Assembly: GCA_022768285.1 (NCBI GenBank)
Contig: JALEMJ010000004.1
Coordinates: 96,109 to 160,108 of the forward strand
Length of the DNA: 64,000 nucleotides
Reading direction: 5' to 3'
Origin: Aerococcus sp.
GTDB lineage: Bacteria; Bacillota; Bacilli; Lactobacillales; Aerococcaceae
Part shown: positions 48,399 through 56,916 of the stretch, in pieces
Position numbering within the stretch: the first letter of the stretch is position 1
How the letters are laid out: each line of letters opens with the position of its first letter
The notes under the pieces: generated by a model
The model's input: the letters and a program-made list of their open reading frames with translations, nothing else
Database searches by the model: none
Told to the model about the DNA's origin: nothing
Position numbers and translations under genes: made by a program

Positions 48399-49865
48399 AT
48401 GAATTTTATTTGGAATATTATTATCTTTTTATTAATGGTTAACACCATTGGGGCAATCATTACTGTCTTTAACGAAGATCGTCCAGTGACTTCAATCTGG
48501 TCATGGTTATTAGTGTTGATATTATTCCCGGGGATTGGTTTCATCGCCTACTTCTTCATTGGACGGCGTATATCGAATAAGCGCATCTATATGTTGGACG
48601 AGACTGCCAAAATGGGTATTGACCGCACCAAGAAAAAATATTTGGATGATGATGGTAATCAGATCTATAGGCAAGATTACTCCGATTCTGAGAAGCAACT
48701 TATTGAATTATTAGGGCAAAATGGCCGGTGTATTCTGACGGATAACAACAGCTATGATCTCTATTTCGATGGAAACGAGTTTATGAATCACTTGTTGGAA
48801 GATTTGAAAAAAGCCAAACATCATATCAGTTTCCAATTCTATATTTTCGAATCCGACGAACTCGGTGAGAAATTTATTAAAGTGTTGGAAGAAAAAGCAA
48901 AAGAAGGCGTCCATGTACGTTTCCTCTATGATGTTGTCGGGGCACGTAAAATGGATAAGGCAGATATGAAGCGCCTCAAAGATGCAGGGGCTGAGGTCGT
49001 ATCATTTTTAGGCTATTCACACTGGATTCAGAACATGCGTTTAAATTTCCGCAATCACCGGAAACAAGTGGTAATTGATGGGAAAGTCGGTTATATCGGT
49101 GGCTATAACATTTCCACTGAATATATCGGTCAGCGTGATCTCGGTTACTGGCGCGATACGCACATGCGTGTCGAAGGGGATATTGTTCAAGGAATTCAGG
49201 AAGTATTCATCAAAGACTGGTGTGCAAGTCGTCGCATCTACTACAAGGACTTCCTGAAAGAATTTGGTTCTGAAGAATCAACAGAAGCATATTTCCCACT
49301 ACAGGAGACCGAAAATCATGTGCCGATGCAGATTGTACCGAGTGGGCCAGAACATGACTTACAACAGATCGAAATGGGCTATACCAAGATGATTACGATG
49401 GCGAAGAAGAGCATTTTTATTCAAACACCGTACTTCATTCCGAGTGAAGCAGCCTTTGAATCATTAAAATATGCCGCCATGTCCGGTGTCGATGTGCGCA
49501 TTATGATTCCATGTAAGCCGGACCATCCGTTTGTGTACCGCGCGACTGAATATTACTGTCGCGAAGCCATAAAATATGGTATTCGTGTGTACAAATATGA
49601 TAATGGGTTTATTCATGCAAAAGTGGTCGGTATTGACGATGAGGTTGTCAGCATGGGAACAGCCAACTTTGATATTCGCAGTTTCCAGTTAAACTTTGAG
49701 GTAAACAATTTCATTTATGATGACACTTTTGCGAAACAGATGCATGAGCAGTTCGACAAGGATATCTTGAAGTCAACGGAACTCAGCCGCGCATACTTCA
49801 ATGATCAATCACTATGGAAAAAATTCCGTCAGAACTTCTCACGGCTCTTATCACCGATTTTATAA
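48399..49865 (+). CDS. cls: Cardiolipin synthase
   Basis: 488 residues, phospholipase D family, condenses two phosphatidylglycerols at the membrane. Two N-terminal membrane helices (residues ~4-22 and 34-54), then two HxK motifs: 'NHRKQVVIDGKVGYIGGYN' and 'FIHAKVVGIDDEVVSMGTAN'. SD AGAAAGGGTAGGG. It ends at a terminator facing the reverse-strand YolD-like gene. Confidence 0.95.
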   Translation: MNFIWNIIIFLLMVNTIGAIITVFNEDRPVTSIWSWLLVLILFPGIGFIAYFFIGRRISNKRIYMLDETAKMGIDRTKKKYLDDDGNQIYRQDYSDSEKQLIELLGQNGRCILTDNNSYDLYFDGNEFMNHLLEDLKKAKHHISFQFYIFESDELGEKFIKVLEEKAKEGVHVRFLYDVVGARKMDKADMKRLKDAGAEVVSFLGYSHWIQNMRLNFRNHRKQVVIDGKVGYIGGYNISTEYIGQRDLGYWRDTHMRVEGDIVQGIQEVFIKDWCASRRIYYKDFLKEFGSEESTEAYFPLQETENHVPMQIVPSGPEHDLQQIEMGYTKMITMAKKSIFIQTPYFIPSEAAFESLKYAAMSGVDVRIMIPCKPDHPFVYRATEYYCREAIKYGIRVYKYDNGFIHAKVVGIDDEVVSMGTANFDIRSFQLNFEVNNFIYDDTFAKQMHEQFDKDILKSTELSRAYFNDQSLWKKFRQNFSRLLSPIL

Positions 49866-49876
49866 TGAACAATTCA

Positions 49877-49903
49877 GCGAGGATCTCACAGATCTTCGCT
49901 TTT
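49877..49903 (+). terminator. Intrinsic terminator after cls
   Basis: Ten-bp stem GCGAGGATCT / AGATCTTCGC (one G·U), CAC loop, TTTT. Confidence 0.8.
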
Positions 49904-49905
49904 GT

Positions 49906-50238
49906 TTATTTTAGGGGCTTGATCATCAGTAAGTGTTCAGCAGGAATCAGGCGATGAATGTCATTGTCGATGTCATAGAATTGGAATGCTTGCCCTGCCA
50001 TCTCAGCTTCTAACGTGCCGAAGTGGGTATCGCAAGTCAAGCCATTGCCCATGCGTCGACTGATGGTAAGGTAGACAGGTACCTGCGCATTGGCATAATA
50101 AGCCACGGTGTCTCTGAGCTCATCAATTGACCGCAGATTCGTTTGCGTTGGGATGGCAGGCTTTGATTGGTGCGCTGTGTCTGCTCTTTTGACGAGGCGG
50201 GGGAACATCGGCCACGGACGGCGATAGGTATTTTCCAT
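49906..50238 (-). CDS. YolD-like protein, SOS-controlled
   Basis: 110 residues. A proline-rich N-terminus (RPWPMFPRLVKRAD), then a YolD-like fold: 'LRDTVAYYANAQVPVYLTIS', 'THFGTLEAEMAGQAFQFYDI' and 'IHRLIPAEHLLMIKP'. YolD-like genes usually stand next to Y-family polymerase (UmuC/DinB-like) genes; none is adjacent here. Start 50238 has AAAGGAG 7 nt upstream. Two LexA boxes lie in its promoter. The family call is from pattern memory and is moderate; SOS control is well supported by the sequence. Confidence 0.65.
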   Translation of the reverse strand: MENTYRRPWPMFPRLVKRADTAHQSKPAIPTQTNLRSIDELRDTVAYYANAQVPVYLTISRRMGNGLTCDTHFGTLEAEMAGQAFQFYDIDNDIHRLIPAEHLLMIKPLK

Positions 50239-50253
50239 GATAATACTCCTTTA

Positions 50254-50266
50254 CGAACATGCGTTC
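50254..50266 (-). promoter_or_regulatory. LexA (SOS) box, proximal
   Basis: CGAACATGCGTTC matches the Gram-positive core GAAC-N4-GTTC; it sits 16 nt before the YolD-like start, in the expected transcribed leader. Confidence 0.75.
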
Positions 50267-50289
50267 TCTTTTTCGCGTAATGAGCTTAT

Positions 50290-50311
50290 CGAACATTTGT
50301 TCGCAAGTCAA
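50290..50311 (-). promoter_or_regulatory. LexA (SOS) box within the YolD-like gene promoter
   Basis: CGAACATTTGTTCG (50290-50303) fits the consensus CGAAC-N4-GTTCG on both arms. On the reverse strand a TTGACT -35 (50306-50311) abuts it, so LexA bound here would block RNA polymerase. A third, degenerate half-site (CGAAC at 50323) is present. Confidence 0.85.
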
Positions 50312-50341
50312 GAGATATTTTACGAACAGATGAATTAAGAC

Positions 50342-50393
50342 CCACAAAAAATCACAGCGATGCTTTAATGCGGTTGGTTTTTTGTGGTATTAT
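50342..50393 (+). promoter_or_regulatory. gmk promoter with flanking inverted repeat
   Basis: TGG-TATTAT extended -10 (50385-50393) precedes gmk. A ten-bp inverted repeat CCACAAAAAA (50342-50351) / TTTTTTGTGG (50378-50387) runs into the -10. The repeat could be an operator; no regulator is known to me. Confidence 0.5.
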
Positions 50394-50431
50394 GAATAGC
50401 ACACTATCGAGATTTGGATGAAAGGTGCACT

Positions 50432-51064
50432 ATGAAATCGAAAGGATTGTTGGTCGTTCTGTCCGGTCCCTCAGGTGTAGGCAAAGGGACCGTCAGAAAA
50501 GCATTATTCAATACAAAAGAAGGACAGGCTCAGTTCTACTACTCTGTGTCAGCAACAACGCGTCAACCTCGTCCAGGAGAAGTAGATGGCCAGGATTATT
50601 TCTTCGTGAGCAAGGATAACTTTGAAGAAATGATTAACGAGGAGCGGCTGCTTGAATATGCAACATATGTTGATAATTACTACGGTACGCCGATCGATTA
50701 TGTCGAAAGCATGACCGAAAAAGGAAAAGATGTTTTCCTTGAAATCGAAGTGCAAGGGGCGCTTCAGGTAAAACGCCGTATGCCAGAAGGTGTTTTCATC
50801 TTCCTAGCTCCACCTAACATGCGTGAGTTGGAATCGCGCATTGTGAATCGTGGTACGGACAGTTCAGAAGTCATTGCGAAACGAATGGACAAGGCGCGTG
50901 ATGAACTGCAGCTCATGACGCAGTACGATTACGTCGTTGAGAATGACGAAGTCAGCCGTGCGGTTGAGCGCATTCTAACGATTATTAAGGCCGAGCACTT
51001 GAAGGTTGATCGTTTTATTGATGATGTTGTCGAGAATTATTTAGGCGAAGGGGATATGTCATGA
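50432..51064 (+). CDS. gmk: Guanylate kinase
   Basis: 210 residues from ATG 50432 (AAAGGTG upstream; an ATG at 50414 has no site). P-loop [10 protein letters not shown] (11-20), GMP-binding '[20 protein letters not shown]'. GMP to GDP step, also linked to (p)ppGpp control. It overlaps rpoZ by 4 nt. Confidence 0.97.
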   Translation: MKSKGLLVVLSGPSGVGKGTVRKALFNTKEGQAQFYYSVSATTRQPRPGEVDGQDYFFVSKDNFEEMINEERLLEYATYVDNYYGTPIDYVESMTEKGKDVFLEIEVQGALQVKRRMPEGVFIFLAPPNMRELESRIVNRGTDSSEVIAKRMDKARDELQLMTQYDYVVENDEVSRAVERILTIIKAEHLKVDRFIDDVVENYLGEGDMS

Positions 51065-51285
51065 TTATTTATCCATCAATTGATACATTGTTAGACAAGG
51101 TTGAATCGAAATATTCGTTGTGCAGTGTTTCGAGTAAACGTGCACACGAATTACAAGCGGAACAGAATCCGATGCTGAAAACTTACCAGTCTCCAAAGTA
51201 TGTTGGCCAAGCGTTGGAAGAAATTACGGATGACAAGTTGGTTATTTCTGAGGGCGGTAAACAGTCAGAACATACGGAAGCTTAA
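51061..51285 (+). CDS. rpoZ: RNA polymerase omega subunit
   Basis: 74 residues; '[20 protein letters not shown]', 'SSKRAHELQ', '[12 protein letters not shown]'. It helps assemble β'. Coupled to gmk by ATGA overlap. Confidence 0.95.
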   Translation: MIIYPSIDTLLDKVESKYSLCSVSSKRAHELQAEQNPMLKTYQSPKYVGQALEEITDDKLVISEGGKQSEHTEA

Positions 51286-51319
51286 TTAAATATTCATTGG
51301 CAGGCAATGATGGATTGGT

Positions 51320-51341
51320 GGTGGCATGCGCCACCTTTTTT
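51320..51341 (+). terminator. Intrinsic terminator after rpoZ
   Basis: GGTGGC / GCCACC stem, ATGC loop, six T. priA starts only 27 nt further, so partial readthrough is likely; no promoter is seen between. Confidence 0.8.
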
Positions 51342-51367
51342 ATTGGTGAAAGATAGGCGGTGACAGC

Positions 51368-53788
51368 ATGGAAGCAACAAATCGTTATGCGAGCGTGATA
51401 GTGGACGTGCCAACACAACAGACGAATCGGCCGTTTACATATGAAGTCCCCGAAGAGTTGCGCGATACGATTGCGCTGGGGATGCGTGTGAAAGTCCCGT
51501 TTGGTGTGCGTGAGGTAATCGGATTCGTAGTTGGACTTAGTAACACGGCAACGTACGATGGCGAATTACGACCACTCAACGGTCTCATGGATGAAGCACC
51601 GGTCGTGACACAAGAACTCTTGCAATTGAGCTTGACGATGTCTGAGCGCCTCGTCAGTTTTCGCATTCACTGCCTTGAAGCCATGTTGCCGAGCATGCTC
51701 AGAGGTCAGTATGAAAAGACTTTTTATCCAACGCATACGTTAACTTACATGGAGCGCGAAGCTGTTTTTCAAGATGACTCGGCGATGACCTGGAAGGAAG
51801 CTGAAGCGCGTCACGTGCTCGCGACACTATTGACCTGGCGTAAACAGGATAAAGTGCGCTTAAAATACAGCGTGAATGACCAAACGACGCAAGCGACGGA
51901 GACCTGGATCCAACCCCTCCTCAACTATGCGCAACTGGAAGAAGAAAAAGCAAAGCTCCCTAAAACGGCGACGAAACAGCGACTGCTCTGTGAAGTTCTC
52001 ATGCAATTGGACGGTCAGCGAATATCTGTCAAAGCCTTGCGCGATGATTATCAGTTAAATCTGCAAACCATCCGTCGCGGCGAGGAAAAAGGTTGGCTCA
52101 AACGCTTTGATGAAATCGTTGATCGTGATCCGTATGCGGATAAAGTCATCGAGCAAACGACTGCAAAACCACTGCTTCCCCAACAGCAAGCTGCGTACGA
52201 ACCCGTTGCCAAGGCTATTGACACCAATCAAGCGGAGACTTACTTATTGGAAGGCGTGACTGGCAGCGGCAAGACGGAGCTCTATATGCAGTGGATTCAG
52301 CAGGCACTGGACCGAGGACAAGAAGCGATTTTGCTGATTCCAGAAATCGGCTTAACACCGCAGATCGTCGGACAACTTAAAGGCCGTTTCGGTGACGCAG
52401 TAGCCGTGCTTCACAGTCGCCTATCAGTGGGTGAGCAATTCGATGAGTGGCGCAAAATCAAGGAAGGTCGCGCCAAGATTGCGGTTGGACCGCGGTCGTC
52501 GATATTTGCACCGTTCCAAAATCTGGGCGTGATTATTATCGATGAGGAGCATGATTTAGCTTATAAGCAACAACAGGATCCGCGCTATCATACACGGGAT
52601 ATTGCGATTGCACGTGCCCAGTATCATCACTGTCCCGTCGTGCTGGGAAGTGCAACGCCAGCATTGGAATCACGCGCACGCGCACAGAATAAAAAGTACC
52701 AGCTCCTACGCTTGACAGAACGTGCGAATCAACGGCCATTGCCGACCGTCTCTATAGTGGACATGCGCGAAGAGTATAAACAGAAAAATTATCACCAGTT
52801 TTCTAGGAAACTCTATCACGATATGAAGGACACGTTGGCAGCAGGTCATCAGGTTGCGCTCCTTTTGAATCGTCGGGGCTATGCAAACTATTTGATGTGT
52901 CGTGATTGCGGCCATGTGTTCACCTGCGTCAACTGCAGTGTATCGTTAACATACCACCGCAGTGAACAACAATTACGCTGTCATTACTGTGGCTACACGA
53001 TGCCACTCCCACAACGCTGCCCGGTTTGTGGGGAAACGCGATTGCGTGACTTCGGCTCAGGAACAGAGCGTGTGGAAGAGGAGTTGAATGAACTATTTCC
53101 GAACGAGACGGTGATTCGTATAGATAACGACACGACGCGACGGAAGAATAGTTACGAACATCTATTAGCTAAGATTCGTGATAATGAAGCAGGTATTCTG
53201 CTTGGCACCCAGATGATCGCCAAGGGACTTGATTTTCCTAATATAACGCTGGTCGGTGTGCTCAATGCGGATACGTCACTCTTTATGCCGGACTTTCGCT
53301 CGGCCGAACGCACCTTTCAGTTATTAACGCAGGTGAGTGGTCGTGCGGGACGCGGTGAAACACAGGGACATGTGATCTTTCAGACGTTTAATCCGGATCA
53401 TTATGCAATTCAACTGGCAGCACAACAAAATTACGAGGCGTTCTATCGGACGGAAAAGCGCTATCGAAAGCTGAACCACTATCCGCCGTACTATTTCACG
53501 GTACAATTCACTGTATCGAGTGTGGAAGCAAATGATGCGATGCGTGTCGCGATGCAACTGGGGGCAAAATTGCGGAAACATGCGGAACAAAACAATGACC
53601 GCGTGATCGGTCCGAGTCAGGAGCCAGCGCGTCGTCTCAAGAAACGCTACTATTTCCAAATCCTATATCAGTATCGTCAGTCAGATACACTGAAGCCAGT
53701 ACTCGAAGCTATTCGTGAGCAGGCCCAGGAATGGGAGAAAAAACGTATATATATTACGATTGATATTGAACCGCAGCAATTTTTATAA
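51368..53788 (+). CDS. priA: Primosomal protein N' (replication restart helicase PriA)
   Basis: 806 residues. N-terminal 3'-DNA-binding domain ('ASVIVDVPTQQTNRPFTYEV'), winged helix, superfamily 2 helicase core with Walker A GVTGSGKT (296-303) and DEEH (392-395), and eight zinc-binding Cys starting at C511 ('CRDCGHVFTCVNC', 'CHYCG', 'CPVCG'). It reloads the replisome at stalled forks. Length is normal. Confidence 0.97.
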   Translation: MEATNRYASVIVDVPTQQTNRPFTYEVPEELRDTIALGMRVKVPFGVREVIGFVVGLSNTATYDGELRPLNGLMDEAPVVTQELLQLSLTMSERLVSFRIHCLEAMLPSMLRGQYEKTFYPTHTLTYMEREAVFQDDSAMTWKEAEARHVLATLLTWRKQDKVRLKYSVNDQTTQATETWIQPLLNYAQLEEEKAKLPKTATKQRLLCEVLMQLDGQRISVKALRDDYQLNLQTIRRGEEKGWLKRFDEIVDRDPYADKVIEQTTAKPLLPQQQAAYEPVAKAIDTNQAETYLLEGVTGSGKTELYMQWIQQALDRGQEAILLIPEIGLTPQIVGQLKGRFGDAVAVLHSRLSVGEQFDEWRKIKEGRAKIAVGPRSSIFAPFQNLGVIIIDEEHDLAYKQQQDPRYHTRDIAIARAQYHHCPVVLGSATPALESRARAQNKKYQLLRLTERANQRPLPTVSIVDMREEYKQKNYHQFSRKLYHDMKDTLAAGHQVALLLNRRGYANYLMCRDCGHVFTCVNCSVSLTYHRSEQQLRCHYCGYTMPLPQRCPVCGETRLRDFGSGTERVEEELNELFPNETVIRIDNDTTRRKNSYEHLLAKIRDNEAGILLGTQMIAKGLDFPNITLVGVLNADTSLFMPDFRSAERTFQLLTQVSGRAGRGETQGHVIFQTFNPDHYAIQLAAQQNYEAFYRTEKRYRKLNHYPPYYFTVQFTVSSVEANDAMRVAMQLGAKLRKHAEQNNDRVIGPSQEPARRLKKRYYFQILYQYRQSDTLKPVLEAIREQAQEWEKKRIYITIDIEPQQFL

Positions 53789-53804
53789 CGAGGAGAGATG
53801 AGGA

Positions 53805-54773
53805 ATGTACAAGATAGTTTATATGGGAACACCAGAATTTTCGGTTAAACCACTCAAAGCGCTAATTGCCTCACCAAATTATGAGGTCAAAGCTGTCGTT
53901 ACCCAGCCGGATCGACCGGTGGGACGCAAGCATAAATTGACACCTTCACCAGTGAAGTCAGTCGCCTTGGCACACGATATTCAAGTCTTTCAACCTGAAA
54001 AGATCAGCAAAGATGATACCGTGTTGCACTTCATTAATGATGAAGCAATCGATCTAATCATTACTGCAGCATTTGGGCAGTTCCTCCCAGAACGTTTGCT
54101 CGAGGCCCCGCAATACGGCGCGATTAATGTGCATGCGAGTCTCTTACCTAAATATCGTGGGGGCGCGCCGGTGCACTATGCTATCTGGAATGGTGATGAC
54201 GAAACCGGTATTACACTGATCAAACTCGTTAAGAAAATGGATGCGGGTGACATGCTAGCACAGGCGGGGATACCAATCGAAGCTGATGATACAGTTGAAA
54301 CGATGTTTGAGAAGCTGAGTACGCTCGGGCGGGATGTATTAATGGCTAACCTCGATGCTTACTTGCAGGGAAATATCACACCGATACCTCAGAATGAAGC
54401 TGAAGTGATTATTTCACCGAATATCACGCGCGAGCAGGAACGCATTAACTGGGATGAATCTGCACAACGTATTCATAATCAAATTCGCGCCTTTAATAGT
54501 TGGCCAGTGGCGTATACAACGATCGAAGATGTCCGCTACAAAGTATGGGCAAGTGAGGTAGTGCCATCAGCTACAACCCAAGCGGCACCAGGAACGATTA
54601 TTAAAATTGCTAAAAAACCAGCGACACTTCAAGTGGCATGTGGCGATGGCACCGTGCTTGCGTTGACTGAAATCCAGCCGGCTGGTAAGAAACGGATGGC
54701 TATCGCGGGCTTCATCAATGGTGGCAGTGGCAATCTTGAGGAAGGAAAACAGTTTGACAGCAACGAAGGATAA
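53805..54773 (+). CDS. fmt: Methionyl-tRNA formyltransferase
   Basis: 322 residues. 'IVYMGTPEFSVKPLKALI', active-site region 'NVHASLLPKYRGGAPVHYAI', 'DAGDMLAQ', and the C-terminal OB-like domain. It formylates initiator Met-tRNA. SD GAGGAGAGATGAGG. It overlaps rsmB by 20 nt. No def gene is adjacent. Confidence 0.97.
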   Translation: MYKIVYMGTPEFSVKPLKALIASPNYEVKAVVTQPDRPVGRKHKLTPSPVKSVALAHDIQVFQPEKISKDDTVLHFINDEAIDLIITAAFGQFLPERLLEAPQYGAINVHASLLPKYRGGAPVHYAIWNGDDETGITLIKLVKKMDAGDMLAQAGIPIEADDTVETMFEKLSTLGRDVLMANLDAYLQGNITPIPQNEAEVIISPNITREQERINWDESAQRIHNQIRAFNSWPVAYTTIEDVRYKVWASEVVPSATTQAAPGTIIKIAKKPATLQVACGDGTVLALTEIQPAGKKRMAIAGFINGGSGNLEEGKQFDSNEG

Positions 54774-56139
54774 AACCGCACGTGAACATACTGCGCGCTA
54801 TCAAGCGATGCGAGTACTCAGTCGCGCAATGACTGGCAAACAGTTTCTCAATGACGGTATCCAAACCGTAATCAGTCATTCAGACGTTGATGATCAAGAT
54901 ACTTCCCTTTTTACGACGCTCGCGTATGGGACAATGCAGCGCCACTATACACTGGAGCGTATCCTGTTGCGATTCGTCGAGCGACCACATGCGATGAAAC
55001 GCTGGACGCGCGAGTTACTGTTAGAGAGCCTCTACCAGTTCTACTATCTCGATCATATTCCCAATCATGCCATTGTAGATGAAGCGGTTAGCATTGCTAA
55101 AATGCGTGGCAATAAGGCTATTGCCGGTTTTGTAAATGGCGTGCTTCGTCGCGTCATGCGCGAGGCAACTGATCTAGAGGCAGTGTTGCAGAGTTTAGCG
55201 GACGATGAAATAGACTACTGTAGTCTAAAGTATAGTTTACCGATGATATGGTATGATTATTTTAGAAAACGGTGGGGTAATGAAACTGCTGATAAAATTG
55301 CTGAGTCACTGAATGAACCAGCACCGATCAATATTCGTTTTAGCGAACTGAATGCGCTGTCAGAGCACGAAAGTGTTGCACGCATAGCACAACAAGGTGT
55401 GGCATTAGCACCGAGTGAGATTACACCGCATGTCTATCGGGTGCTTTCCGGCGATCCGATGCAGCAGACGATGTTCCACGAGGGACGCTATACCATCCAG
55501 GATGCCTCAGCTGCACTGGCAGTAGAAGTTCTCGATCCACAACCGGGGGAACACGTGCTCGATGCGTGTGCAGCACCTGGCGGAAAAACCGTACAACTGG
55601 CAGAAAAGGTTGGTGCTAGTGGTCAGATAGTAGCGTGTGATATTGATGTGCGCAAGTTGGATACGATACGGACGAATATTAAACGCATGCACGTCGCTGA
55701 TCGTGTGGCCGTGTCGGCTGGCGATGCGCGGCGATTACCTGATCGCTTTGAAGCAGCGTCATTCGATCGCATTTTAATCGATGCACCGTGCTCGGGGATC
55801 GGTTTGTTCCGTCGTAAACCAGATACCAAATACAATAAGCAGCTTGAAGATCTGCAGTCACTGCAAGCGATCCAATTAGCGATTTTAGACGCAGCTGTGG
55901 GTGTATTGAAACCTGGTGGAACGCTCGTATATAGCACATGTACAATCACGGAAGCCGAGAACCACGAGGTTATCTCACAATTTCTCAATCGACATCCTGA
56001 AATGCGTATCGCAGCAATTCCAGAGACGCTGGAAAAACCGCTGCGAGCATCAATATGCACCAATGGGACGATTGAGATTTTACCGCATCAGTACCATAGC
56101 GATGGCTTTTTCATCGCAAAATTAGTAAAACAAAAATAG
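54754..56139 (+). CDS. rsmB: 16S rRNA m5C967 methyltransferase RsmB
   Basis: 461 residues from TTG 54754 (M-TATKDKTAREHTARYQA), 8 nt after GAGGAAGG and overlapping fmt; the ATG at 54718 is less likely. N-terminal NusB-like RNA-binding domain, then a SAM-dependent NSUN core: 'LDACAAPGGKTVQLAEK', catalytic Cys346 in 'DAPCSGIG' and Cys396 in 'YSTCTI'. Confidence 0.95.
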   Translation: MTATKDKTAREHTARYQAMRVLSRAMTGKQFLNDGIQTVISHSDVDDQDTSLFTTLAYGTMQRHYTLERILLRFVERPHAMKRWTRELLLESLYQFYYLDHIPNHAIVDEAVSIAKMRGNKAIAGFVNGVLRRVMREATDLEAVLQSLADDEIDYCSLKYSLPMIWYDYFRKRWGNETADKIAESLNEPAPINIRFSELNALSEHESVARIAQQGVALAPSEITPHVYRVLSGDPMQQTMFHEGRYTIQDASAALAVEVLDPQPGEHVLDACAAPGGKTVQLAEKVGASGQIVACDIDVRKLDTIRTNIKRMHVADRVAVSAGDARRLPDRFEAASFDRILIDAPCSGIGLFRRKPDTKYNKQLEDLQSLQAIQLAILDAAVGVLKPGGTLVYSTCTITEAENHEVISQFLNRHPEMRIAAIPETLEKPLRASICTNGTIEILPHQYHSDGFFIAKLVKQK

Positions 56140-56172
56140 CAAAGAATGGATAGCGTAGGAGAAGGTGATCGT

Positions 56173-56916
56173 ATGCAGATTGCAAAGCGAACAGATGTTG
56201 GAAAATGGAGAGAGAGTAATCAGGATCAGGCGGATGTATTCACGAATCGATCGGATCAGGTACTCGCTCTACTGTGCGATGGTATGGGTGGACATAACGC
56301 TGGAGATGTTGCCAGTGAAATGGCACTCTACCAAGTTGGTGTGGCATGGCAGAAAACAGACAAAATGACTACCGAAAGCGTCCGTAAGTGGTTCGAGTCA
56401 ACCATCGAAGCGGCCAACCATCGTGTATACGATGTATCAACCCAGTATCAGGATCTTGCTGGTATGGGGACAACGATCGTCGCCCTTGCCCTGCTCGGCG
56501 ACTGCGGCATCATTGCGCATGTCGGTGATAGTCGGCTCTATCGCCTGCGCGATGGTCAGTTTGAACAGTTGATGAAGGATCATACGTATGTTCAAGCGCT
56601 CGTTGACCAAGGTGTGATGACGCCAGAAGAGGCCAATCACAGTCTGCAGAAGCATCAGATCACCCAGGCGATCGGTGTCGATGACAAGGTGAGCGTTGCC
56701 CTCAGCGAAACGGAACTACAGCCTCAGGATAAGTATTTATTATGTTCTGATGGCCTGACAGATATGTTAGCGGATGCGCGTATTCAAGCCATTTTGGAAC
56801 AGGAATCCACTGTCGATTCATTAGCTACAGAACTGATCCAACAGGCGAATGACGCCGGCGGTCAGGATAATATTACGGTGGTTGTTGTGGCGATGGAAGG
56901 GAGCGATAGTGAATGA
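56173..56916 (+). CDS. stp: PP2C-type Ser/Thr protein phosphatase
   Basis: 247 residues from ATG 56173 (GAGAAGGTG upstream). Metal-binding Asp residues in 'RESNQDQADVF', 'LCDGMGGHNAGDVAS', 'IAHVGDSRLYRLRDG' and 'CSDGLTDML', 'GGQDNITVVVV'. It reverses the phosphorylation made by the adjacent PASTA kinase and overlaps it by 4 nt. Confidence 0.96.
   Translation: MQIAKRTDVGKWRESNQDQADVFTNRSDQVLALLCDGMGGHNAGDVASEMALYQVGVAWQKTDKMTTESVRKWFESTIEAANHRVYDVSTQYQDLAGMGTTIVALALLGDCGIIAHVGDSRLYRLRDGQFEQLMKDHTYVQALVDQGVMTPEEANHSLQKHQITQAIGVDDKVSVALSETELQPQDKYLLCSDGLTDMLADARIQAILEQESTVDSLATELIQQANDAGGQDNITVVVVAMEGSDSE

Noticed and set aside
55623..56063. 146-codon reverse-strand frame inside rsmB
   Set aside because: Antisense to conserved methyltransferase motifs; no ribosome site or promoter.
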